From Ectopseudomonas chengduensis (GTDB taxonomy: Bacteria; Pseudomonadota; Gammaproteobacteria; Pseudomonadales; Pseudomonadaceae): 64,000 nt of DNA. Position 1 is the stretch's first letter. The number at the start of each line of letters is the position of its first letter. The translations under genes and the position numbers were made by a program. Shown here piece after piece: positions 42,816 through 51,536 of the stretch. The stretch spans positions 186,001 to 250,000 of the forward strand of contig NZ_FMZQ01000004.1 in the NCBI RefSeq assembly GCF_900102635.1, in the 5' to 3' direction. The notes under the pieces are model-generated. The model worked only from the letters and a program-made list of their open reading frames with translations. It was not told the DNA's origin and made no database searches.

Positions 42816-43664
42816 TCAGTCAGCCGGCGGTACGATCAAGGCGTCGCTGTCGACCGACGCCAGCAGCTGGCTGGCCACGCTGCCGAGGAAGAGGCGCGAA
42901 ACGCCTTCACGGGCGTGGGTGCCCAGAACCAGCAGGTCCGCGCCGGAGTGGCGCAAGGCCTCGCCAATCACCCCTTCCGGTGAGCCAATCTGTACCAGCA
43001 AACGCTCGTGACCCAGCTTCGCACCGACTGCATCGAGGCGCTCCACCAGTTGCTGACGCAGCAGCTCGCGCTGGTTCTCCAGCACCTCGGCGCTGATGCC
43101 GGCTTCCATCATCGCGCCCGCCGCCACCGGCTCGACCGCACTGGCCACATGCAGGTTGTCCAGGCTCGCCAGGCCCAGCTCACGCGCCCGGTTCAGAGCC
43201 TGTTGCGACGTACGCGACAGGTCCATCGCCAGCAGCGCATGACGATACTCGTGGGTCACCGGGCCATTGACCCGCAGCACCGGCAGATGGCTGCTGCGCA
43301 CCACGCGTTCGAGCGTGGTGCCGACGAAGAAGTCGCGCAGCGCCGACTTGCGATGCGCGCCCACCAGCAGTAGATCGGCGCCCATGCCCTGCGCGCTCTC
43401 GACGATCACCGCCGCGGCCTCGCCAGTGCCCACGATCACCCGCGGAATGCTGCCGGCCTGCTCGCCCAGGCGTTCAGCCTGCGCCTGCAAGAGCGTCTCG
43501 GCTTGTTGCACCTGACGCTGCACGTGCGCGGCCGGCGCATCGTCATCGATCACATGCAGAAGACTCCACTCACCGCCACCCTGACGGCGGATCAGTTGCA
43601 CGGCGCGCTGCACCGCATGCGCCGAACGCTCGGACAGGTCGGTCGCTACCAGAATCTTGATCAT
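42816..43664 (-). CDS. Universal stress protein, tandem Usp domains
   Basis: The 282-residue protein has two Usp domains, about 1-145 and 150-282. Each has the nucleotide-binding loop near its end: VGAHRKSALRDFFVGTTLERV and LGTHAREGVSRLFLGSVASQLL. The P. aeruginosa gene beside olsA (PA4352) is a universal stress protein that supports anaerobic survival and is under ANR control (established). Here the gene has a strong GAGGAAAC ribosome binding site and shares a divergent region with a P-type ATPase that contains an ANR-like box. Confidence 0.92.
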   Translation of the reverse strand: MIKILVATDLSERSAHAVQRAVQLIRRQGGGEWSLLHVIDDDAPAAHVQRQVQQAETLLQAQAERLGEQAGSIPRVIVGTGEAAAVIVESAQGMGADLLLVGAHRKSALRDFFVGTTLERVVRSSHLPVLRVNGPVTHEYRHALLAMDLSRTSQQALNRARELGLASLDNLHVASAVEPVAAGAMMEAGISAEVLENQRELLRQQLVERLDAVGAKLGHERLLVQIGSPEGVIGEALRHSGADLLVLGTHAREGVSRLFLGSVASQLLASVDSDALIVPPAD

Positions 43665-43725
43665 CTCGTTTCCTCCATGGGTTTAACACCGCGTTACATT
43701 CAAGCGCCTCTCGACTCCGTACTCC

Positions 43726-43739
43726 TTGATGCAGGTCAG
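43726..43739. promoter_or_regulatory. ANR/FNR-type box in usp/ATPase divergent region
   Basis: TTGAT-GCAG-GTCAG matches the ANR consensus (TTGAT/C-N4-A/GTCAA/G) at nine of ten half-site bases. Its centre (43732.5) lies about 41 bases before an expected start near 43774, with a TAGGGT -10-like box at 43761-43766, so it fits a class II site for the ATPase. The box is close to symmetrical and may also serve usp. Confidence 0.65.
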
Positions 43740-43839
43740 GCCCGACGCGGTAAAGCGGACTAGGGTAATCAGGACTGCTCACTGCCCGCCGGATGGCGGC
43801 CAACAAGCGCAGCCCGGCCCAAACAAGGAGACGCGCCGC

Positions 43840-46557
43840 ATGGGCAATGCCCCCTCACAACATAGTGACCACACCTGGCACGGTTTGACTGCACAACAAG
43901 CGCTCGATGCCCAGCACAGCAGCGCCAGCGGTCTCAGCCAGGACGAAGCCGAACTGCGCCTGCAACGCCACGGCGCCAACCGCCTGCCGCCGCCGCAACG
44001 CCGTGGACCGCTGCTGCGCCTGCTCTATCAGTTCCACAACGTGCTGCTCTACATGATGCTGGTCGCCGCCCTGACCACCGCCCTGCTCGGCCATTGGGTC
44101 GATACCTCGGTGATCCTTGCCGCCGTGCTGATCAACGTGATCATCGGCTTCATCCAGGAAGGCAAGGCGGAGAACGCGCTGGACGCCATCCGCAGCATGC
44201 TCTCGCCCCACGCCATGGTGCTGCGTGGCGGTGAACGCCATGAAATCGATGCCGAGCGCCTGGTGCCCGGCGACATCGTGCTGCTGGTATCCGGCGACAA
44301 GGTGCCAGCCGACCTGCGCCTGATCAGCGTGAAGAACCTGCTGGTGGAAGAAGCGGCGCTGACCGGCGAATCGGTACCGGTGGAAAAATCCGTGGCGCAC
44401 TGCAACGCCGACGCCGCACTCGGCGACCGCCGCTGCATGGCTTATTCGGGCACGCTGGTCAGTAGCGGCCAGGCCAGCGGTGTGGTGGTGGCCAGCGGCG
44501 CCGACACCGAGCTCGGCCGAATCGGCGCGATGCTGCAGCAGGTACAGGCGTTGTCCACGCCGCTGCTGCGACAGATCGAACAGTTCAGCCGCTGGCTGGC
44601 GGTGATCATCCTGATCCTAGCCTTGGCCACCTTCATCCTTGGCATCCTCTGGCACAGCCAGAATCCGGGGGAGATGTTCATGATGGTGGTGGCGCTGACC
44701 GCCTCGGCCATCCCCGAGGGTCTGCCGGCGATCATGACGGTGATCCTCGCCCTCGGCGTGCAGCGCATGGCCGGCCACAATGCCATCGTCCGCAGCCTGC
44801 CGGCAGTGGAAACCCTGGGCTCGGTGACGGTGATCTGCTCGGACAAGACCGGCACCCTGACCCGCAACGAAATGACCGTACAACGCGTGGTCAGCGCCAG
44901 CCGCATCCTCGATATCAGCGGCGTCGGCTATGCCCCGGAAGGCGCCTTCCACCAGGACGGCAAGCTGCTTGAGCCCGACACCGAACTGCTGGAGATCGCC
45001 CGTGCCGCACAGCTGTGCAACGACGCCCGCCTGCAACAGGACGCCGCCGGCCACTGGCAACTGCATGGCGACCCGACCGAAGGCGCGCTGCTGACCCTGG
45101 CGCTGAAAAGCGGTCTCGATATCCAGTCGCTGCACACACAACTGCCCCGCAGTGACGCGATTCCGTTCGAGTCCGAACACCGTTTCATGGCCACCCTGCA
45201 CCATGACCACGCAGGCCATGGCCTGGTCTACCTCAAGGGCGCCCCCGAGCGCGTGCTGGAAATGTGCGCCAGCCAGCGCAGCGCCGACGGCGCTAACACG
45301 GCTCTGGATGCCGACTACTGGCGACGCCAGGCCACCGATCTGGCTGCCCGTGGCCTGCGCCTGCTGGCCCTGGCCAGCAAAACGGCACCGACCGAGCAAC
45401 GCAACCTGAGCTTCGACGACGTAGAAGATGGGCTGACTCTGCTCGCTCTGGTCGGCATCATCGACCCGCCACGCGAGGAGGCCATCGCCGCTGTCGCCGA
45501 ATGCCAGCGCGCCGGTATCCGGGTAAAGATGATCACTGGCGACCATGCCGAGACGGCCCGCGCCATCGGTGCGCAACTAGGCATCGGCGTCGGCCTGCCG
45601 GCGATGACCGGCGCCGAGCTGGAACTGCTCGATGACCGCCGCCTGCGCGAGGTGTTGCCCGGCGTCGAGGTATTCGCCCGCGCCAGCCCCGAGCACAAAC
45701 TGCGCCTGGTGCAGGCCATGCAGGACAGCGGCGAGGTCGTGGCCATGACCGGCGATGGCGTCAACGACGCACCGGCCCTGAAGCGCGCCGACGTCGGCGT
45801 GGCGATGGGCAACAAGGGCACCGAAGCGGCCAAGGAAGCAGCCGAAGTAGTGCTGGCCGACGACAACTTCGCCACCATCGCCGGGGCCGTGCGCGAGGGT
45901 CGGGCGATCTACGACAACCTGAAGAAATTCATCCTGTTTTCTCTACCGACCAATGGCGGCCAGTCGCTGATCGTGATCTTCGCCATTCTGTTCCAGGTGG
46001 TGCTGCCACTGACGCCGGCGCAGGTGCTGTGGATCAACATGGTCACCTCCAGCACCCTGGGCCTGGCGCTGGCCTTCGAACCCAGCGAACGCGGTTTGAT
46101 GCAGCGCGCCCCACGCGCGCCGAACGAGCCCCTGCTATCCGGCTTCTTCGTCTGGCGCGTGGTAATGGTTTCGCTGCTGATTGCCGGCGCGGGCATCGGC
46201 CTGTTCCTCTGGGAGCTGAAGCTTGGCAACAGCCTGGAAAGCGCCCGCACCATCGCAGTGAATGCCATAGTGATGTGCGAAATCTTCTACCTGTTCAACA
46301 GCCGCAGCATCTTCGGCTCGGTGCTCAACCGCGACGCCCTGCTGGGCAACCGCGCGGTGCTGGTGACCATCGCCATCTGCCTGGTGCTGCAGCTGTTGTT
46401 CACCTATGCACCGCCGCTGCAGGGGGTATTCGGCTCGGTCGGCCTGAGCCCAGAGGAATGGCTGCGTGTACTGCTGGCAGGCCTGGCGCTGTTCGCCGTG
46501 GCGGAGCTGGAGAAATGGGTGGTGCGGCGCTTTGGCCTGCATGCTCAGGCGACCTGA
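43840..46557 (+). CDS. Cation-transporting P-type ATPase (P2 type)
   Basis: The 905-residue inner-membrane pump has the TGES motif (ALTGESVPVEK), the phosphorylated Asp335 in SDKTGTLT, the MTGDGVNDAPALKRADVGVAMG hinge and the PEGLP motif in the fourth helix, which is typical of Ca2+/Mn2+/Na+ type P2 pumps. An N-terminal cation ATPase domain starts near residue 13 and the C-terminus has the usual six-helix block. I chose ATG 43840 with AAGGAG upstream. The ion is not known. The ANR-like box suggests it is induced in low oxygen together with usp. Confidence 0.93.
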   Translation: MGNAPSQHSDHTWHGLTAQQALDAQHSSASGLSQDEAELRLQRHGANRLPPPQRRGPLLRLLYQFHNVLLYMMLVAALTTALLGHWVDTSVILAAVLINVIIGFIQEGKAENALDAIRSMLSPHAMVLRGGERHEIDAERLVPGDIVLLVSGDKVPADLRLISVKNLLVEEAALTGESVPVEKSVAHCNADAALGDRRCMAYSGTLVSSGQASGVVVASGADTELGRIGAMLQQVQALSTPLLRQIEQFSRWLAVIILILALATFILGILWHSQNPGEMFMMVVALTASAIPEGLPAIMTVILALGVQRMAGHNAIVRSLPAVETLGSVTVICSDKTGTLTRNEMTVQRVVSASRILDISGVGYAPEGAFHQDGKLLEPDTELLEIARAAQLCNDARLQQDAAGHWQLHGDPTEGALLTLALKSGLDIQSLHTQLPRSDAIPFESEHRFMATLHHDHAGHGLVYLKGAPERVLEMCASQRSADGANTALDADYWRRQATDLAARGLRLLALASKTAPTEQRNLSFDDVEDGLTLLALVGIIDPPREEAIAAVAECQRAGIRVKMITGDHAETARAIGAQLGIGVGLPAMTGAELELLDDRRLREVLPGVEVFARASPEHKLRLVQAMQDSGEVVAMTGDGVNDAPALKRADVGVAMGNKGTEAAKEAAEVVLADDNFATIAGAVREGRAIYDNLKKFILFSLPTNGGQSLIVIFAILFQVVLPLTPAQVLWINMVTSSTLGLALAFEPSERGLMQRAPRAPNEPLLSGFFVWRVVMVSLLIAGAGIGLFLWELKLGNSLESARTIAVNAIVMCEIFYLFNSRSIFGSVLNRDALLGNRAVLVTIAICLVLQLLFTYAPPLQGVFGSVGLSPEEWLRVLLAGLALFAVAELEKWVVRRFGLHAQAT

Positions 46558-46674
46558 GCCGCTGAAGGAGAGATTGCAGTGATGGTCGCCGCGGCTGACG
46601 CCCCTCCCACAGCGCCCGACGCGAAACCTGGTGGTAGGCGCTTTGGCAGCGAACGTCGCAGCGGCGAAAGCCCT

Positions 46675-46736
46675 GGTGCGCACGGCGCACCCTACGGTCC
46701 AGACTCGGTTCACATGTAGGGTGCGCTGCGCGCACC
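46675..46736. repeat. Imperfect REP-like palindrome after ATPase
   Basis: Two 21-bp arms (GGTGCGCACGGCGCACCCTAC and its near complement, 19 of 21 matching) enclose a 20-base loop. A lone arm of the same kind is at 51527-51541. Confidence 0.65.
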
Positions 46737-46740
46737 GCCG

Positions 46741-47325
46741 CTACCTCGATGCGTTCAGTTCGGCCTCGGCGAAGGCCATCAGTTCGGGGTAGAAGGCACT
46801 GAAGTCCTCACTGAGCGGCTCGTACAGCCGCTCCAACTCCGCCAGGCTGCCGTCGAGCAACTGCGGCCGCGACAGCCGTCGCTGCATGCCGGCGATCACC
46901 TGCTCCAGCACCGCGAACTCGCGGTAGCTGCCGAGCCAGTCCTGCGCGGCCATGCGCGGTGCCATCAGTGCCAGGCGCCCTGGCAGCTCGGCCTCGGCGG
47001 CCAGCACCCGGTACACCTCGCGGGTGAAATGGTCCAGCGGCTGCGCCGCATACTCGGCCCAATCGCGGGCCAGGCAATGGTCGAAGAACAGGTCCAGCAG
47101 CATGCCGGCCGTGCGTCGCCGCGCGGCGGGAAAGCGGGCACGCGCGCAGGCTTGCAGTGGGTGGCTGTCGGTGAAGGCATCGATGCGCCGGTGCAGACGA
47201 ATGGCCGCCTCGATTTGTGCCGGCCAGCGCCCGCTCAACGGGCCTTTGACGAAATCGCCGTAGAGGCTGCCAAGCAACTGCGGTGGTGCGTCGCCACCAA
47301 GATGGAGATGGGCCAGATAGTTCAT
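46741..47325 (-). CDS. acpH: Acyl carrier protein phosphodiesterase
   Basis: The 194-residue HD-superfamily protein shows NYLAHLHLGGDAPPQLLGSLYGDFVKG at the N-terminus, which has the first His and Asp metal ligands, and LHRRIDAFTDSHP and LLDLFFDHCLARDW farther on, the second and third ligand sets. AcpH removes 4'-phosphopantetheine from holo-ACP. It is divergent from the ArsR gene and starts 103 bases from that gene's ATG. The ribosome binding site is weak. Confidence 0.9.
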   Translation of the reverse strand: MNYLAHLHLGGDAPPQLLGSLYGDFVKGPLSGRWPAQIEAAIRLHRRIDAFTDSHPLQACARARFPAARRRTAGMLLDLFFDHCLARDWAEYAAQPLDHFTREVYRVLAAEAELPGRLALMAPRMAAQDWLGSYREFAVLEQVIAGMQRRLSRPQLLDGSLAELERLYEPLSEDFSAFYPELMAFAEAELNASR

Positions 47326-47394
47326 CCCGCGAGCTTACCGCCGTGAGCAGAACAATCGAAGCCGTTGATGGAGACTATTGGAACAATCAATCTG

Positions 47395-47416
47395 TATATC
47401 GCTCGGAGACGATATA
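47395..47416. promoter_or_regulatory. Inverted repeat before arsR-type gene
   Basis: TATATCG and CGATATA form a perfect 7-bp dyad with an 8-base spacer, ending 11 bases before the ATG of the ArsR regulator. This is a likely autoregulatory operator. Confidence 0.65.
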
Positions 47417-47427
47417 AGGTTCGCCCC

Positions 47428-47748
47428 ATGACGATACACACCGACACCGCCATGGACATCGACACCATCATCAAGGCCCTCGCCCACCCAGTGCGCCGCG
47501 ACATCCTCGACTGGCTGAAGGAGCCCGAGCTCAACTTCGCCGAACAGGATCATCCGCTGGAGATCGGCGTGTGCGCCGGCAAGATCTTCCTGCGCACCGG
47601 GCTGTCGCAATCCACCGTTTCCGCCCATCTGACCACCCTGCAACGCGCCGGTCTGGTGACCAGTCGCAAGGTCGGCCAGTGGCACTTCTTCAAGCGCAAC
47701 GACGAGCTGATCCAGGCTTTCGTCGAGCGCCTCGGCCAGCAACTCTGA
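47428..47748 (+). CDS. ArsR-family transcriptional regulator
   Basis: The 106-residue winged-helix regulator has the typical IIKALAHPVRRDILDWLK opening and the recognition helix TGLSQSTVSAHLTTLQRAGLV. The known metal-binding Cys box of ArsR/SmtB is absent; a single Cys (GVCAG) is visible. I chose ATG 47428 after the dyad, though an ATG at 47452 is possible. It is followed 27 bases later by an alkene reductase gene, so it likely senses an electrophile or oxidant and controls that enzyme. Confidence 0.88.
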   Translation: MTIHTDTAMDIDTIIKALAHPVRRDILDWLKEPELNFAEQDHPLEIGVCAGKIFLRTGLSQSTVSAHLTTLQRAGLVTSRKVGQWHFFKRNDELIQAFVERLGQQL

Positions 47749-47775
47749 TTTGACCTTTCCCTCGGAGAAACCACC

Positions 47776-48825
47776 ATGCCCACACTGTTCGACCCCATCC
47801 AGATCGGTGATCTGCAACTGAACAACCGCATCATCATGGCGCCGCTGACCCGCTGCCGCGCCGACGAAGGCCGCGTGCCCAACGCGCTGATGGCCGAGTA
47901 CTACGTGCAGCGCGCCTCGGCCGGCCTGATCATCAGCGAAGCCACTGCCGTCACGCCGATGGGCGTGGGCTACCCGAACACCCCCGGCATCTGGTCGGAT
48001 GCGCAGATTCGCGGCTGGAGCAACATCACCCAGGCGGTACACGCCAACGGCGGCAAGATCGTCCTGCAGCTGTGGCACGTCGGCCGCATCTCCGACCCCA
48101 TCTACCTGAACGGCGAACTGCCGGTCGCTCCCAGCGCGATCCAGCCGGCCGGCCACGTCAGCCTGGTACGCCCGATCAAGGACTTCGTTACCCCGCGCGC
48201 GCTGGAAACCGAAGAGATCGCCGATATCGTCGAGGCTTATCGTCAGGGCGCCGAAAACGCCATGGCTGCCGGTTTCGATGGCGTGGAAATCCACGGCGCC
48301 AACGGTTACCTGCTCGACCAGTTCCTGCAGAGCAGCACCAACCAGCGCACCGACCGCTACGGCGGCAGCATCGAGAACCGCGCGCGTCTGCTGCTGGAAG
48401 TGACCGATGCAGCCATCTCGGTATGGGGCGCCGGCCGCGTCGGCGTACACCTGGCACCGCGTGCCGATTCGCACGACATGGGTGACGCCAACCGAGGCGA
48501 AACCTTCGGCTACGTCGCTCGCGAGCTGGGCAAACGCGGCATCGCCTTCATCTGCGCTCGCGAAAAAGCCGACGACGACAGCCTGACGCCGCAACTGAAG
48601 AAGGAGTTCGGCGGCGTATTCATCGCCAACGAACGTTTCACCAAGGATCAGGCCAACGCCTGGCTGGCCGAAGGCAAGGCTGATGCCGTGGCCTTCGGCA
48701 TCCCCTTCATCGCCAACCCGGACCTGCCGCAGCGCCTGGAACAGGACGCCGCGCTGAACGAGCCGCACCCGGAAACCTTCTACGGCTCCGGCCCGGTCGG
48801 CTATATCGACTATCCGCGTCTGTAA
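47776..48825 (+). CDS. Alkene reductase, Old Yellow Enzyme family
   Basis: The 349-residue FMN-dependent oxidoreductase has MAPLTRCRADEG near the N-terminus (residues 19-30), the QLWHVGRIS segment, the HGANGYLLDQFLQSSTNQRTDRYGGS stretch with catalytic His/Asn pair and phosphate-binding region, and a C-terminal FGIPFIANPDLP. These enzymes reduce alkenes with electron-poor double bonds, nitro compounds and nitrate esters (XenB and NemA are relatives). It forms an operon with the ArsR regulator. The ribosome binding site is GGAGA. Confidence 0.92.
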   Translation: MPTLFDPIQIGDLQLNNRIIMAPLTRCRADEGRVPNALMAEYYVQRASAGLIISEATAVTPMGVGYPNTPGIWSDAQIRGWSNITQAVHANGGKIVLQLWHVGRISDPIYLNGELPVAPSAIQPAGHVSLVRPIKDFVTPRALETEEIADIVEAYRQGAENAMAAGFDGVEIHGANGYLLDQFLQSSTNQRTDRYGGSIENRARLLLEVTDAAISVWGAGRVGVHLAPRADSHDMGDANRGETFGYVARELGKRGIAFICAREKADDDSLTPQLKKEFGGVFIANERFTKDQANAWLAEGKADAVAFGIPFIANPDLPQRLEQDAALNEPHPETFYGSGPVGYIDYPRL

Positions 48826-48841
48826 GATCGCAGCTAATGCA

Positions 48842-48869
48842 CCTCCCGCAAGCGATATCCTGCGGGAGG
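48842..48869 (+). terminator. First hairpin after alkene reductase
   Basis: CCTCCCGCA and TGCGGGAGG form a 9-bp stem 17 bases past the stop; no T-run is present. Confidence 0.5.
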
Positions 48870-48888
48870 GGCTTTAGCCGCGACCAAT

Positions 48889-48921
48889 AAACGAACGCCC
48901 CGCATTGCGGGGCGTTCGTTT
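48889..48921. terminator. Bidirectional terminator between convergent genes
   Basis: AAACGAACGCCCCGC and its complement form a 15-bp perfect stem with a three-base ATT loop. Both strands end in a short T-run, and the hairpin lies between the alkene reductase and the convergent coiled-coil gene. Confidence 0.85.
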
Positions 48922-48937
48922 ATCGAGATGGTGGCAC

Positions 48938-49786
48938 TCAGCGCTGATTGATCTGCTGCTGCAGATTCACCACCTGGCTCTGCAGGGTATTGATGTTGCG
49001 CGTCATCTGCGCGCGGAAGGCATCGAACTCGGCGGTATTCGGCCCGGCACTGGCGGCCGGGCGGTTGTCCAGCTCGCTGCGCAGCACCAGCAGATCCTGC
49101 TCCAGGCTACGGATCGATTGCGCCGGATTGCCCTGCTTCTTCAGCGCATCAATATCGCCACCGAGGGTCTTGATGCGGGTATCGAGCTTGGCCAGTTCGG
49201 CCTGGGTCGCCTTGACGTCCGCCTGGGCAGATTTCAGCGCTGCCTGCTCGGTGGAGAGCGCCTGCAGACGCTTGTCGAAGTCGGCGCTGGCGCCGATGCC
49301 ACTCTTGAGCTCCGCACCCAACTGCTCGATACGCTTGTCCAGCGCTGCTTGCGCCGTGGCGCTCTGCTGTTGCTGCTTGCCCAGCTCGGCCAGGCGATTT
49401 TCCAGCTGCTTGACCTGCAGCTTGAGTGCCTCGCTGCCGCTGGTGACGTTGGACTCGGTGGCCACCACCTTGCCGGAAATATCCTGAATTCGTCCGGCCG
49501 CCTCCTCGCTGATGCGCGCGAAGCTTTCCTGGGTCGCCACCAGGCGCTGCTCCATCAGGCCGATCTGCTGCAGGCTCCACCAGCCCAGGCCGGCCAGGGC
49601 GAAACTCAGCGCGCCAACCAGCGCCCACAGCGGACCGGTACTGGCGCCCTTGGCCACTGCAGCCTTGCTGCTGGTGACACGGCTGCTGCGCGCAGCGGGC
49701 TCCTCACGCGGCTCGGCGAAATCCTCACGGCGCTCCGGAGTCAGGCTGGGCAGATTGTCGAGTTCGTCGTTGGCGTCGTTACGCAT
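48938..49786 (-). CDS. Coiled-coil membrane protein
   Basis: The 282-residue protein starts at ATG 49786. A charged cytoplasmic N-terminus of about 50 residues is followed by one membrane helix (about 52-74) and a long heptad-patterned coiled coil (about 85-245) rich in Gln, Leu, Ala and Lys. A C-terminal QSQVVNLQQQINQR tail closes the chain. It has no catalytic motif; similar proteins are sometimes wrongly labelled as ATPases. A structural role at the cell envelope is likely but not proven. It ends near the bidirectional terminator. Confidence 0.82.
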   Translation of the reverse strand: MRNDANDELDNLPSLTPERREDFAEPREEPAARSSRVTSSKAAVAKGASTGPLWALVGALSFALAGLGWWSLQQIGLMEQRLVATQESFARISEEAAGRIQDISGKVVATESNVTSGSEALKLQVKQLENRLAELGKQQQQSATAQAALDKRIEQLGAELKSGIGASADFDKRLQALSTEQAALKSAQADVKATQAELAKLDTRIKTLGGDIDALKKQGNPAQSIRSLEQDLLVLRSELDNRPAASAGPNTAEFDAFRAQMTRNINTLQSQVVNLQQQINQR

Positions 49787-49948
49787 GGTCGGACCTATGG
49801 TTGGAACGAATGAACGGAAATGCCGCGCAGTATACCGATTCGCCATTACACCATCAGCGTCGCGCCAAGCAGGTGCGCGGCGCACCGACGAAGGGCGCGA
49901 CAGGGCCATCGACTCGCCTGCAGCCCAGCAGTTCCGCAAAACATGAAC

Positions 49949-49964
49949 TGGTACGCACTTTGCT
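49949..49964 (+). promoter_or_regulatory. Sigma-54 (RpoN) promoter
   Basis: TGGTACGCACTTTGCT has GG and GC separated by exactly ten bases and matches the RpoN consensus at almost every position (TGGYACG-N4-TTGCW). It lies about 174 bases before the small gene at 50138, leaving a long 5' leader. The stretch 49787-50137 otherwise has no gene. Confidence 0.75.
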
Positions 49965-50137
49965 TTTTTCTCCCGTCGTGAACGAGCCGATAGCGCGTCG
50001 CTCACAAGCCAGCAGGCGGCCTGAAAGTTCTGCAAAGCACGAAGATGTGTCCCAGCCGAAGGATTACGGCTGGCGCGGTTACGGATGGTGAGGAAGGCCT
50101 GAACCCGTGACCCTTCAACCAATCGGGGGAAGTGGCA

Positions 50138-50425
50138 ATGGAACTGAACAAAGAAGTACTGGACTGCATGAAAGCGCTGCGTCGCCGTCTACGCGAAGAG
50201 CAGGACGTGGACATTCGCCTGAGCCAGCCCAACGCGGTCGGCGCCATGCTCGATGGCAGCCTGAAATCCGACGATGAAGAAACCCGCCGCCTCGGCCAGC
50301 GCCTGGCCGAACTGTCCGATCAACCGCAGCGCGCATCGGCCACCCCACTGGCCGCCGTCGAGATACCGGTCGGCGCGCCAAGCGGCTCGGTACGTATCTA
50401 TCGCGGCCAACGCATCTACGCCTGA
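50138..50425 (+). CDS. Small hypothetical protein behind RpoN promoter
   Basis: The 95-residue soluble protein starts at ATG 50138 (a GTG two codons earlier is also possible) behind GGGGGAAG. It has a charged helical first half (residues 5-65, Arg/Glu rich) and an extended C-terminal half with a VRIYRGQRIYA end. No family is recognised. Its promoter suggests nitrogen, motility or stress-related control by an unknown activator. Its last 10 bases overlap the end of the convergent epimerase gene. Confidence 0.75.
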   Translation: MELNKEVLDCMKALRRRLREEQDVDIRLSQPNAVGAMLDGSLKSDDEETRRLGQRLAELSDQPQRASATPLAAVEIPVGAPSGSVRIYRGQRIYA

Positions 50426-51420
50426 GGTCCCATCTGCGCCTGCCACCAGGTGCAGAATTCATCCAGTGCATCCCACAGACTGGCCCGGGGTTCGTAACCA
50501 AGGTACTCGCGGGCACGGTCGATGTTCAGAGAGAAATCCCTGGCCATCACCGCCACGCCAAGACGAAACAGACTCGGCTCGGGCCGCCCCGGCAGCACCC
50601 GACACACGCCTTCGTTGAGCGTCGCCGCGGCGTAAGCCAGCGGGAACGGCACATGCCGCGTCACCGGGGGCAGCTCGAGGCGACGCAAGACGTAATTGAC
50701 CACGTCCCACAGCGGCACCGGCGCGCCGTTGCTGATGTTGTACACCTGGCCGAGCGCCGCCCCGTCCACCTGCAGCGAGCTGAGCAAGGCGTCATTGAGA
50801 TTGTGCACGTTGGTGAAGTCGACCTTGTTCAGACCATTGCCGATGATCGCCAGGCGACCCTTGCGCTGCATGCCGATCAAGCGCGGGAAGATGCTGGTAT
50901 CACCCGCGCCGGTGACGAAGCGCGGACGCAGAGCGATTACCTCCAGGCCGAACTCCTGCGCGGCGAACACCTGCTGCTCGGCCAGGTACTTGGTCTTGCC
51001 GTAGTGATCGGAGAAGCGCCTGGGCACCTGCTCCTCGCGAATATCGACATGGGACTTGCCATCGAAATAGATCGACGGTGAGGACAGATGCACCAGGCGC
51101 CGCACCTTCTGTTTGAGACAGGCATCGACGACATTCTCGGTGACCGTGACGTTGGCCTGATGAAAATGCGCATAGTCGCCCCACACGCCCACCGCACCTG
51201 CGCAGTGCACCACGGCCTCGACATCCCGGCACAGCGCCTGGGCCAGCTCGGCATCCCCCAGATCGCCCTGGACGAACTCGGCGCCGCGCTTGATCAGATG
51301 CTGCACGCCCTCGGCACGACGGCCGTTGACCCGCACGTCCAGGCCCTGTTCGAGCGCGAAACGAGCGAAGCGCCCCCCGATGAAGCCACTCGCGCCGGTG
51401 ACCAGAATCTTCATCGCCAT
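50416..51420 (-). CDS. NAD-dependent epimerase/dehydratase
   Basis: The 334-residue extended short-chain dehydrogenase has the glycine motif TGASGFIGG at about residues 8-16 and the catalytic Tyr-x3-Lys in HYGKTKYLAE, with the active Ser in HLSSPSIYF before it. It resembles 3-beta-hydroxysteroid dehydrogenase/isomerase-like and NAD-dependent sugar epimerase proteins of Pseudomonas. The substrate is unknown. ATG at 51420, or the Met two codons later with a better-spaced GGGG. Confidence 0.87.
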   Translation of the reverse strand: MAMKILVTGASGFIGGRFARFALEQGLDVRVNGRRAEGVQHLIKRGAEFVQGDLGDAELAQALCRDVEAVVHCAGAVGVWGDYAHFHQANVTVTENVVDACLKQKVRRLVHLSSPSIYFDGKSHVDIREEQVPRRFSDHYGKTKYLAEQQVFAAQEFGLEVIALRPRFVTGAGDTSIFPRLIGMQRKGRLAIIGNGLNKVDFTNVHNLNDALLSSLQVDGAALGQVYNISNGAPVPLWDVVNYVLRRLELPPVTRHVPFPLAYAAATLNEGVCRVLPGRPEPSLFRLGVAVMARDFSLNIDRAREYLGYEPRASLWDALDEFCTWWQAQMGPQA

Positions 51421-51536
51421 CCCCTACCATTGATTCTTGTAGTTGCCGCACTCTAGCAGCGCTCGTCCCCCGCTGCCCTGTCGGTAACGGCCAGAATACC
51501 GACCCGCCAGGCCGTACTCGCCTGGCAGGGCGCACC

